Source of the DNA: Tetradesmus obliquus
Taxonomy: Eukaryota > Chlorophyta > Chlorophyceae > Sphaeropleales > Scenedesmaceae
NCBI GenBank assembly: GCA_030272155.1
Contig: CP126191.1
Span: forward strand, 1,820,501 to 1,884,500
DNA length: 64,000 nt
Direction of reading: 5' to 3'
Shown here: piece after piece, positions 31,586 to 43,394 of the stretch
How positions within the stretch are numbered: the first letter of the stretch is position 1
Layout: each line of letters starts with the position of its first letter
Translations under genes and position numbers: made by a program
Notes under the pieces: model-generated
Told to the model about the DNA's origin: nothing
Database searches by the model: none
What the model saw: the letters and a program-made list of their open reading frames with translations, nothing else

Positions 31586-33445
31586 AGCGGTGGTGGCGGG
31601 TAATTGGTGCACTGCTGCGGCTGCGCTGACTGCTTTGGGGCAGAGATGGACTCACAACGCGTACAATGCAGCATGCGCTTGATGCGCTCAGCAGGATTCT
31701 GCTGAGCCTGCATGCAGCTGGCAGCCGCGCGCAAGACAGGTGCTGGAGGCGTACTTGTCACATTGGCTGAAATGGTTGGCTGGGGGCGCGTTTGCATGAT
31801 GGCTGCGCCAGCACTTGTTCAATGAATGGGTTATTTGAGGCGATTGAAAGGACGTATATATATATCAACATGCATCATTTGGGGCACTCCAGGCTATGTC
31901 TGTGTCAATCTGCATCCTCTTTACTCCGCAAGTGTAGAGGTATCTGAGATGTTCAACGTGTTGAGTGTTGAGATAGTCTTACAATAAGCATACACGGGTT
32001 TGTCTGCGGAGCCTGCAGCATAAGCAGAGATTGTGAGGTACTATTGCAGCAGCGGGAGCCGCCAGCATAGCTTGCGCAGAGTTTGTTGGACTGCCAGCCA
32101 GTTGCCAGCTTTGTCTCGGCCCATTGTGCCCAGCTGATGTGGCTTGGGGAAACCAGTATTTGTTTTGTTCCACGACACTGAAGGAACTGATAGAGTCTAC
32201 AGTGTTACTGCAGTGTTGTTGCTAGCAAGCGGGCTTGCCTCTCCTGCGAGCAATGTTTCGTTGTGCACCGCATTGTACAGAAGGATTAACGTGTCAAGCA
32301 GGATCAGATGGTGTGAGAGGCGTGTGACATTGTCTGACAGTGTCAGATGAGATGGCATCTCAGGTGCGGTACACCAGATGCTTTTCCAACCCAGATGGTT
32401 CTTCACAATTACGTTGCAGTCACGCTGTAGAGTACACGCCGTTGATTGCATGTTGTTGTGCTGAGCATGGCAGTCACTGTCTGACTGTGGCACTGCATGG
32501 CAGTATCCATTGTCGGTGCTCACGCTCGCACCACTGCAGTTGTTGGGCGCAGTGTGTCAGACGGGTCAGGACCAGCCTGCAGCATGCTGTGCTGCAGCCG
32601 TCAGCGGCAATGGGCGTTGTGTGCGCGCAGCAGGGGCAGCTGTGTGGCGGGCCCTTCTTGTGACGCACACAGCATCTGTAACAACAAACTGTTGTTTAAT
32701 CTGCACTGGTTTCACGGATTGCAGCAACACGCTGGACTGAGCTCGTTACACTGTGTCCGAAGTGGAACGTGACGTCGCCATGTTCATCACCTGTATTTGG
32801 TAGACTGGCTTGATAGGGAAGCCAGCTTGGCTCAGTGGACAGTCGTTGTCATGAGCATGTGCTTGCTGTCAGCCACATCAATCAACACTCAAATAAGAGA
32901 TGCACACACGACGACCAAAAGCCTACAGGCAAAAGGCAGCCACTGGTACTACCACTGCAACATCCCATTCACTAATCGAATGCCGTGCCCTTGCAAACCT
33001 GGCGGCTGGCAACTGATATGGAGATGTGCCAGCTCTGATAGCTGCAACGTGCTTACATGCTGCTTGTGGCGTGTTTAGGAACACTCGACAACACGATGAT
33101 ACTATCCTGCAGTACAGGTGACTGTGATCTGGTTTGCATCGACGGCACTGGCATGCAGGGTACCGTGCTCCTCAGAAATTATGCACGGTGAGCTGGCTGC
33201 GCCATTGCCTGCTGTGCAGTGCACAGTCAGGTGCAAGCACTACCCGGAGCGCAATCAACCCATAGCAACAGAGGCCCATACGCCGTACAGCCCATCACCG
33301 CACCACATTCAACGCCAGCAATCCTGATGCACATGTGTGTGTTGTACAACTCTACATTCCTGCACACAATCAGCTTGCAAAAGGCGTAATCCCCTCACAA
33401 CTCATTAACAGGCAACCCAAGCTAGCCATGCGGTGCACGGCTCTG
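31586..33445. other. Intergenic, no gene supported
   Basis: Open frames here (for example 32797-33078, +) have no recognisable features. A (TA)n patch lies at 31855-31864. An 18-base imperfect palindrome around 32328-32347 (TCTGACAGTGTCAGA) is noted. Confidence 0.5.
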
Positions 33446-33557
33446 TCAGGTGTGGGTTGCGCCACCTGCAGCAACATCGTTTGCAGCCAGGTGCATGTCA
33501 ATCCACCCCTTCAGCCCAGCAACAGCCGCTGCTACACCCATACCCTCCGACCCTGCC

Positions 33558-33601
<44 letters not shown>

Positions 33602-33799
33602 CCTGGCATGCCTCCTCAGCAAGCCATCATTGAACTGCAGCAGCCAGCGCTGCGCCGCCTGCGCTGCTGCCGCTGCTGCAGCCGCCGCCGCAGCGGCAGC
33701 AGGAGCAGGTGCAGCCGGCGTGACAGCGGCAAAACCAGCAGTAGAAGCAGCAGCACTTGGCACCACTGCTGCAGCCGCTGCATTGGTTGCTGCCACCAT
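33446..33799 (-). other. Ala-rich open frame downstream of the SNF2 gene, status uncertain
   Basis: 117 codons, mostly poly-Ala from (GCT/CTG) repeats, with one ordinary island RWLLQFNDGLLRRHARL and an end GLKGWIDMHLAANDVAAGG. It sits on the same strand as, and about 180 bp beyond, the SNF2-gene stop. It could be an alternative last exon (a donor GTAACG lies at the SNF2 C-terminus), a small gene, or only repeat-driven openness. Confidence 0.25.
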
Positions 33800-33974
33800 G
33801 AGCTTGGACTCTGCAGCGTCAGTCTGCTGCCAGCTGTAGGGTCTGGTCTGAAGATGTTGCCATTACAGTATGCGTTGAGTGGCTGCCATTACAGCGTGAG
33901 GGCCTGTGACATTCATTGCAGATGCAAGTAGGTTTATCAAACAAAGTCAATACAGTGATCATCTAATGGGCACA

Positions 33975-34501
33975 TCAGGTGACCGTTACACACTGGTCGG
34001 CCCTGCTGCCTAGGGTGAACTCCGCACAGAGGGGGTCATCAGCGCGTGCTGGTGCACTGACTTCTGCTGCTGCTGCTTCCGCTGCTGCTGCTACTGCTGC
34101 CGCTGCCGCTGCCGCTGCTGCCGCTGGAGCATCCTGCACCTCCTGAACTTGGTCTGCTGGTGCAGGAGTGATTGCTGCTGCTGGTGCTGCTGCTGGTGTT
34201 GCTGCTGGTGCTGCATCCTCCGTGCAGTCAGACGCCTTAGCTGTGGTAGCACCTGCTGCTGCCGGTGCTGCTGCTGATACGCCATCTGCTGCTGCTGCGC
34301 CATCAGCCGCCGCTGCATCGCCATCTGCTGCAGCTGCGTCGCCAGCCAGAGGGGTTGCAGCAGCACCATCAGCATTGACTGCAGCAGCACCCTGCGCACC
34401 ATGAGCAATATCAGCGCAGCCTGGCAATGCTGCTGGCGTCACTAATGCTGCAGGGTCCGGCACACCTTCATCCTTTACCGGCAGGTGCCTACCAGACACG
34501 C

Positions 34502-34532
<31 letters not shown>

Positions 34533-36331
34533 AGGGGCCTCTGGCAGGCTTCCCACGGCTGTCAGAGGCATGGGGCGCCCCACTTTGCCAGGAGCAGCTG
34601 CAGCTGCTGCTGCTGCACTGGGCAGCAGCTGCAGCTGCTGCTGCTCCTGCTGCTGCAGCTCCTGTTGTGCCTCCAAAGCACGATGCATGACCTCCTGCCC
34701 TTGCCCTGCCCCCAGCTGGGCGGCCCCCTCCAGGCCACGCTCAACTGGCGGCACCTCTTCTTGCTCAGCTGGCTGCTGCCCTTCATCATCCTGCTGCTGC
34801 TGCTGCTGCTGCCCTTCAGTGTGCTGCTGCAGCCTGCGCACCTTCTCTAGCTGAGCCAGCTGCTCACGCTGCCGCACCTCCCACTGCTGCTGCCGGCGCC
34901 GCTTGCGGCCCGCCCAGCCCTGCTGCTGCTTCTCCATATGCCCACCAGCTGAACCAGCCGCTGCCGCTGCTGCTGCTGCTGCTGCTGGCCCTGCCTCCTC
35001 TGCCGGCTCCTCTTTCACAAGCCCTGCCTCAGCATATGCAGCAGCAGCAGCAGCAGCAGCAGCAGCTGGCCCAGGGCAGCTAGTAGCTGCTGCACCAGCA
35101 GCAGCAACACAGCCTGACGCTGCTTGACCGCTGCGGCATCGTTGGCCAGCCGACCTGGCTGCTGCTGCATCAAGTGCACCCCCTGCAGCTGCAGATGTGC
35201 CTGCAGTGCGGTTTGCGGCCCTGCCAGGCTGCGACCTGGCACCTAGGCTGTGAGCTGTTGCCTGCTCTTGCTGCTGCTGCTGGTGTGCTGCCAGCTCACG
35301 GTCAAGAGCACGTGTAATGTGTGCATCAAGGTCCTCGCTCTTGATGCTGCTGCCACCACCAGCGCCACCAGCAGCAGCTGCAGCAGCAGCTGCAGCGCCA
35401 GTTGCGTGCTCATGATCTACCTGTGTTGCGTGCTCGTGAACAACCTGAGCAGCAGCGGCCTCGCTCATAGAGACAGCAGCATCACCGCTGCCACCTTCCT
35501 CCTGCCCATCACTGCCTGCACCAGCTGCATCACCCTCTTCATCACCCTCTTCATCAGCATCTGCATCTGCAGCGCTGTCTTCGTGTCCATCATCACTGCC
35601 GTGCTGCTGCTGCTGCTGCTAGCCCTGCTCATCGCCCTGCTGTTGCTCTTCTTCTTCGTCATCTCCATCTTCGTCTTCATCAACATCATCTTCTGCTTCC
35701 GTCTGCTCTGACTGTTGCGCATAACCTGAAGCTGCAGCAGCTGTTCTAAATCTGCCGCCGCTGCTGCTGCTGCAGCCTCATCCCATCCCGGCTCCTGCTC
35801 CTCTGCCTCATCCGCTTGCTCCCCACCCCCTTGCTGCTCACCCTGCTGCTCCTCACCCTCTGATGCCGGCCCATCACCACCAGAATCCTCCGCTGCCTCT
35901 TCGCTGTCATCTGCACTAGCCTCATCTTCCTCCTCCTCTTCTGCTGCAGCAGCAGCAGCCTCACCCTCCTCTTCTGACTGCCCCTGCTGCTGCTGCTGCT
36001 GGCCCTCCCCACCTGGCTGCCCCGGCAGCTCATACTCCTCCAGCAGCGCATTCATGTTGTCGCGCCACAGGCTGCCCTCATCTCCCCTCAGCGTGCCCAG
36101 CAGCGCGCGGCCCTTGGCAGCCAGCCGGTCTGCGGCTGTGGCTGACAGGTCCATGGTGCGCTCCTCAGAACCCTGCGGTGGTGGCAGCAGCAGCAGCAAG
36201 GCACAATGAGGTCAGGACAGCAGGCAGGTCCATGGTGCGCTTTAACAGAGCCCTACTGCAGCAAGGCAGGGTGTGTGGTTACAGCAGCAGGGCAGACAGG
36301 TCAATGGTGCGCTCCTAACAGAACCCTGCAG

Positions 36332-36389
<58 letters not shown>

Positions 36390-39297
36390 GTATTGCGGTG
36401 GCAGCAGTGTGTGGTAGCAGCAGCAGCAGCAGCAAGGCATCGCGATCAGGGCAGCAGGGCAAGCAGAACTATCGTGCAGTCCTCCACAAAGTACCGTCTG
36501 CTGGCAGTAAGTGCTGCAGCCAGCCATGCGTCATTGACCCCCAGCACCGATATCAACCTGTGCGGCAACCAGATCAGCACGCACTCACACATGAATCCTC
36601 ACAGATATGCAGCAACATGGCCGCCAGAAGAACCCCACAACCCTGCAGCCGCGCCCACCTTGACATACAGCCGCTTCACCACCACTGCGCGGCTCTGTCC
36701 CATGCGGTGTGCGCGCCCGATGGCCTGCGCCTCCACTGCAGGGTTGAGGCACGGCTCCAGCAGGTAGATGTCGCTGGCTGCGGTCAAGTTGATGCCGCAC
36801 GCGGCGCTGCAGCAGCAACAATTGGCAGCATAGGCAGAGCAAGGCATGCGGTTAGAAGTGCTCTAGCAGAACAATTTCAGCATAGGCAGGGCGAGGCATG
36901 CGGGTAAAAGTGCTCCAGCAGGTAGATGTGGCTGGCAGCAGTCAGGTTGATGCCACAGGCCGCACTGCAGCAGCAAAAGCACGGAAGTAAAAGCAGATTT
37001 GAGGCATGAGGTTGGCATTGTGGTTCGGCATGTAAATGTGGCTGGCTGCAGTGAGGCTGGTGCCGCCGGCAACGCTGCGGCAGCACAGCACAAAACACCA
37101 GGCAGGGTTCGGGCATGAAGTTACAAGTTCTGCAGCAGGTAGATGTGGCTGCTGCAGCAAAGTCGGTGCCACATGCAACGCTACACCACAGCATGACAAG
37201 CTGCATGTAACGGTGCGGCCAAGAGCTGCTAAGTATGGTGTATCGTGGCACATAAGAATGCGGTTGGCACTGCAACGTGCACCAGTGACAGCACGTACAA
37301 GACTGTACGTGGCGTAAGGGAGGATGCCCTCCTGTGTGCATCGCACTTTCGGGTCAAACCCTTACACTGCAAGGTCAGCAGCCATCAGCATGCAAGGACA
37401 TAAGCTGCAATGCCGGCCATCAGGAATCGAGTGCTCCTGTAACAGGCGACAGGCTGCCTAGGAGAGGTGCGCGGCGCCACACGTGCCGCTCACCTGCGCA
37501 GAGTGAGGATGAAGACTGTGGTGGGCGGGTCCTGCTGGAATGCCTCAATGGCGCGCATGCGCTGGTGCATGGCCATGGCACCTGCGTAGGCAGCGGGGCA
37601 GGCCAGGTAAGTGCACAGCCTGGAAGGCTGCAGAAAAGAGCAGAATACTAGATGACGACAAACGCATACACTGCGCAAGTGCATGTCACTGACACAGAAA
37701 GCAGTGGAACTACAATCGCATCACCAAGCACAAGGTGCTTGCAGGCAGTAGTGCATTCAGCAGTGCGGTCGGTAGGCAAGGCAAAGGCAGCGGACAACTA
37801 GCAAGCCTGCACTGACTCACCGTTGATGTATCTGAAGCTGAAGCCCCAGCCAGGCAGCAGCTGCAGGGCAGGAGGCGGCAGGCGTACAGGTGGCAGCAGC
37901 AGCAGGCAGGACAGGCAGTGCAGTAGTACAGTGTCAGCCAGGCGTCCAGTGCATGCTGGGTTGATGCATGGCCACAACACAACTTTCAGCCATGCTGCAG
38001 AATTTCGATACAGCAACTGTGTTGGTCATATTAACTTGCAGTGCAACAGTTGAGGCTGCGCAGCGCTCCCTACAGAGCCACAGTGCCAGAGCCACTGTGC
38101 TGGCAGGCAGGCTCAAACTCCTTCTGCTAACAGGTGGCCAGTGTGTCGCACTGAAGCTGCTGCACCAACAGCGCAACAGCGCAACAAGAAAACACTTCAC
38201 ACCCCGCTGCTGACGTGTTGGATGGAGTGCACCGCTGTTGGCAGAGCTCCCATAATGGCAGAGCGAGGCACGCCATGTGCTGCTGCTGCTGCTGCCGCTG
38301 CCGCTGCCGCACATTGGCTGATACAGTGCTCCAAGCTAGCGCACCAAGACCCTCCCACCCTGGTGCTGATGTGCTGAGTCATGCTGCCGCACCTGCTTGA
38401 GGAAGTCCACTGTGTGCTGGAAGCTGCTGAAGATGAGCGCCTTGGCTGTCGCGTCAGCCTGCCGCATCGCCAGCAGCTCCTGCAGCAGCAGACAGCAGAC
38501 ACAGGCGGCAGCAGCACTGAGTCGCTGCGCTGCCAACAGGCACAGGTGCGGCCCAGCAGCATGCAGAAAGACGCAGACGCATCATGTGTTCGCATGTGTT
38601 TGCACTACTTCAATATCTGGTAAGTACTGTCGTTGTCATGAACCTTTGTAGCGCCGTGATGAAGTGCTGCAATGTCATGCAGACATAGCCTCCAGTCGGC
38701 TGCGCACCTGCCGCAGCTTCTGCAGCTTGCTGTCACACACAATCTCTGGGCCCTCGTCAAGGAAAGGCGCGGCAGCAGCAGCTGCAGCATCAGCCACAGC
38801 AGCAGCTGCAGAAGTGCCTGCGCCTGCGGCTGCAACAGCAGCTGCTGCTGGTGGCGGGTTGATGCTCAGCGGCCTGAGCGCGCTGAGCGTCAGGTGCAGC
38901 GCGCACTGCGGGCACCTGTAGCCACAACAACCCATGCAATGCATTGACTTTAGTTGATTCAAGTACCAGGGGTTTTGTGCCCAAACTACGCAGCTGAGCC
39001 GTCCCCTGAAAGAAGCAGAGTCTCCGAGAAAAGGAAGTAGAATTGATTTTTGTCACCACATGCTGCTGCGGCGATGCACAGCACATCCATTACAGGCGGC
39101 TCTCATACAACCTCTCAAATAACCAGCAGCCTACCTCATGTCCTCTCTGAGTGCGTCTGTGATGCGTCCCTTGCAGAACACATTGCCACACGGCGCAGCC
39201 ATGGGCACCTCAGGTGCATCCAGGCACACACCGCACTCCGCAGCAGCCCCTGCAGGGCCCTCAGCACCCGCTGCTGACTCGTCTGGACCCTCGCCAG

Positions 39298-39328
<31 letters not shown>

Positions 39329-40543
39329 CGGCGCAGCTGTCGCATAAGCCGCTGCTGCTTCTGCGGCAAAGTCTCGCACAGTAAGTGCTCGCTCCGACAG
39401 CCTGCAGGGCAGCACGTGGTTGTATGTGGTGCATGCAGTCAAGACGCTGGCCAGGGGTGTAAAGCATGGCCCAAAACTGAAGAGCTGCAACCCGACAGAC
39501 TGCAGAGCAGCACACGGTTGATCAGTGGTGCATGTGTGCAGGTGCTCAGGTGAGCCACAACGTGTGTGACAGCAGCTGCTGGTGGCAAGGCGCTCTGTTG
39601 CACGCCTACCCCAAGCACTGGCAGCAGGCAACACACCCACCCCACAGCAGCACAAAACAACGTTGAGCAGACTGCTGCACAAGCAACCCCTGTCAGCAGC
39701 AGCTACTCCGCTGTAGCAATCGCCTTTTGCGGTTGCAGCTGTTGCAGGAAAGCTGCCCAGCAGCAAAGCAGACGCAGCGCGCACCTGCCGCCGGAGCAGA
39801 TGGGCCGCATGGGCTGCAGCAGCGTCATCGCGCGCAGCCGGCACCTGTGCGCGCTGGCGCTGCTGCGCATGACCTCCCACTGCTGCTTCGCGGAGCGCCA
39901 CGCCTTGCCATACGCGGCCTTCTCTGCAGCGTTCAGGTGCACTGCCCATCAACGTCAATGAATGGGCCAAGCAGGAGGTGCCACTGCAAGGTGAAGGCTC
40001 TGTAAAGGGTTGCAGGGAGTTTCAGCTGTGTTGTGCACCGTCGCCATTTCTGTGCTATGGTGCCAACAATTGTTCACAATAACTATGTGTTCAGTAGAAA
40101 CGCCCGCCACCCCAGCCACTCACCTGGCACGTCCTCTACTGTCTTTGGCGGCAGCTCCAGCACCTCCTTGGTGTAGCACACAGTGATGCTGCGCAGCAGG
40201 TGCAGCAGCGGCATCTGCCGCGCCGCCCCAGCCAGGCTGTGGCTGAGGTTGGCTTCATTGAAGGCTGCTGACAGGTGCTGGGACGCAAACTTGCCGTCCG
40301 TGAAGGGCCACACCTGCAGGTGTAATCACATAACTTTAGGTTTTAAAGTCAAGTTGGTGAGGTGTAACCCTGCGCTTTGATGAAACTTGTGTGACAGCTG
40401 TTGAATGTTGATGAATATGTACTGGGCACCTGGACACGTTCCTGGTACAAGTGATTGCAACGCAACACAAAATGGTCAGAGTTTCAAAGCAGTGGCGCCT
40501 TACCTGCAGCGCCCCATGGAACTCCTCCACCTCGCTGTCAACT

Positions 40544-40621
<78 letters not shown>

Positions 40622-40767
40622 GTGGCTTGTAAGATGCCAGGCCCTTGCTAGGCACTAACATAAGCAGCCCATGAAAGCAGCTGTTTGAGCAGGCCAATGT
40701 TGTGTTGGGCAGTGGTTCCCGTGACTTGCAGTGCTACCCTGCCTATGCTGCCGGCAGCCCAATGCGG

Positions 40768-40819
<52 letters not shown>

Positions 40820-40823
40820 CGGG

Positions 40824-40859
<36 letters not shown>

Positions 40860-42385
40860 CAAGGGAGGCTGTGGTGTAGGGCGCATGCGTGGCATTGCTG
40901 TGAAAGGTCCCTTCAGGCTGCTGGCTCACCTCATCAAAGATGATGCGGTGCTGCAGCATGTGTCGGAAACAAGAGGATAGAGGCAGGGGCAGCAGCAGCA
41001 GCAGTGCGTCAGATTATCAACACCAGTGAGTGGTGTACCTATGCTCTTTTATTTGCGGCTGCACTCAGCGGTTTTAATTGCACACAGTCAGTAAGGTGCT
41101 GCGCTTCCACTGCACTGCTGTGCCCTCAGCGTGACACGCCCAGGATTGTCGACATGCAGCTGATCAGCAGCTGACAAGCATGCAGCCACACGCGCTCACC
41201 CATTTCATGTGTGCCAGGGGGCTGCCGGTGGCGGAGAACCTGTTGCTGCCACGCTTGCCGCCAAACTCAGCGCACAGGATGGAGTAGGTGGTGACCACGA
41301 CTGCAGCAAGGAGCACAGCACGCAGCAGGCAGCAGGCAGCAGGCAGACAAGCCGAGTCGGCGTTGTGCAGCTTGCTGACCAAGCGGCCGGTTCTGCTGCT
41401 GCTGACATGACTAAAAGCATGCGCGGTGCTGTTTCAGCTAGGCAGGCAACGTGCACAAGGGCAGCACCATGCCACGTCTTCCTGCAACCCTGGATGCACC
41501 GCGGAACGGCACACACCACGCTGGCCAGGCTGCTGCTGCTGCTGCTGCTGCTGCACTCACTGTCAAAGTCTACGGCCAGCCGCTCCTCTGAGTACTTGAA
41601 GCGGCCTTGGCCATGGTACCTTGCGGCAGGCAAGCAGGCAGGCAGGCAGCAGTCAGCAGTCTGTGCCTTGCAAGACTGCCCGGCATCATACACAGCAATC
41701 TTGACAGCTGGTCTTGACCACAGCTAACTTGCAACTCCTGCTAAAGCTGCCTATACCACACGCGCAGAGCGCCCGACTCCCGCAGCTGCAGCAATGCACG
41801 CTACATGCAGGTCTCATCTCGCTGTGCAGAATGCCTCAACAGCGCTGGCAGCAAGGGCTCATATGTACAAAGCAGCAAGCGCATCAGCAGTGCTCCTTGT
41901 TACTCACTGGCAGATGCGCAGCTTGCCATCAGTGCGACTGTGTGCCTCTTCAGCCCACTGCGGCAGCAGCAGCACCAACGTCAGCAGCAAAGCATGACAG
42001 AGTGATGCCTGGGTACATCACATATATTGCAGCACACGCATATCATAAGCAAGTGTGCACCTGCATCTACTGCGGTGCCCTGGCAGCGCCTGCTGGTCAA
42101 GCTGTATGCCACCAGCAGCTGCATTACCAGCATAACCTGACTTGCGTACAATCTAAAACTCACAACAAGCACCAAAGGCCTGTCCCCATGCGTTTGCCAC
42201 AGCCCTCTCACCTGCCCCACCAGGCTGACAGCGCACACCACCAGTGTGGCCCTGCTGTAGCGCAGCCGCAGCGGACCCAGCCCAGCTGCTGCTGCTGCTG
42301 CAACATCAGCAGGACCAGCAGCAGCACCACCAGCAGGCGCCCCTGCCGCTGCCGCGCTGGTGCCAGCTGCACCACCAACCCCAGC

Positions 42386-42430
<45 letters not shown>

Positions 42431-43351
42431 TTCGCCAGCGCCAGGTGCCTGGTCGCGCTGCTGCTGCTTGTCCTGCAGGCCAGGGGAGCCCCGAGGCCTC
42501 TCCTTCTGCTGCCCAGCCACACCCTGCTGATCAACACCCTGCTGCTGCTGCTCGGCTGCATCGCGCATCTCAACATCCTCATCCAGCTGCTGCTGCTGCG
42601 GCTGAGCATCACCATCCCCTTCTGTATTGCCGCCACTCTCAGCAGCTGCATCAGCAGCCGCCGCGTCCACCTCCTCAGCTTCCTCATCTGCTTCATCCTC
42701 ATCGCATGACTTGGCATCTTCATCCGCTGCTGCATCGCCATCAGGCTGCTGCAGCAGCGCATTGTCAGGCAGGAAGCAGCCGGGTGCTGTGTTGTCTGGG
42801 CCCAGTGCTGGTGCAGGGTTGGCCAGGATGACTGCCAGGCAGCACAATGTCTTGCCAAGGCCCATCTCCAACGCTGCAAAGGTGGTTTTTGCATAGGAGC
42901 ACAATCAAAGTGAGAAACAGCAGGGTTCATACAGACTGTTCAGGGGAAGGAAGGGTGCGCAAGTGCAACCTTGCTGGTGCAGCTATAGGGCCAAGAGCTT
43001 GCAGACAAGCCCTGCACACATAGATGGCATCTGCGCAGGACAAGGGTAACATTGTTTGCGCTACAGGCAGTGCATGGTTGTTGGTAAGCAGCACAGGCCA
43101 AAACGCTGAAGCGCATTCAGGACTAGCACAACAAGCACAACGAGCTTAAAATTGTCCGCTGCTGCAGCATAGGGCTTCTGCATTGCTGCTGAAAGCAACA
43201 CACTGGGAGAGTGCCGGCATGCAAGCTGGCAGGAACAATTGTGTTGTTGCTTTGGTGTGCTGAGCCTCACCCAGGATGCCTCCTGTGGCCTGCTTGTGTG
43301 GTGGGCTGCTGCTGATCTTGTTGGTGGCCAGGCTCACCCACCAGCTGCAGC

Positions 43352-43394
<43 letters not shown>

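Noticed and set aside
35250..35711. Plus-strand open frame rich in Ile/Leu/Val (looks like a membrane protein)
   Set aside because: Antisense of the acidic Asp/Glu/Ala tail of the SNF2 gene. Acidic codons read as hydrophobic on the other strand.
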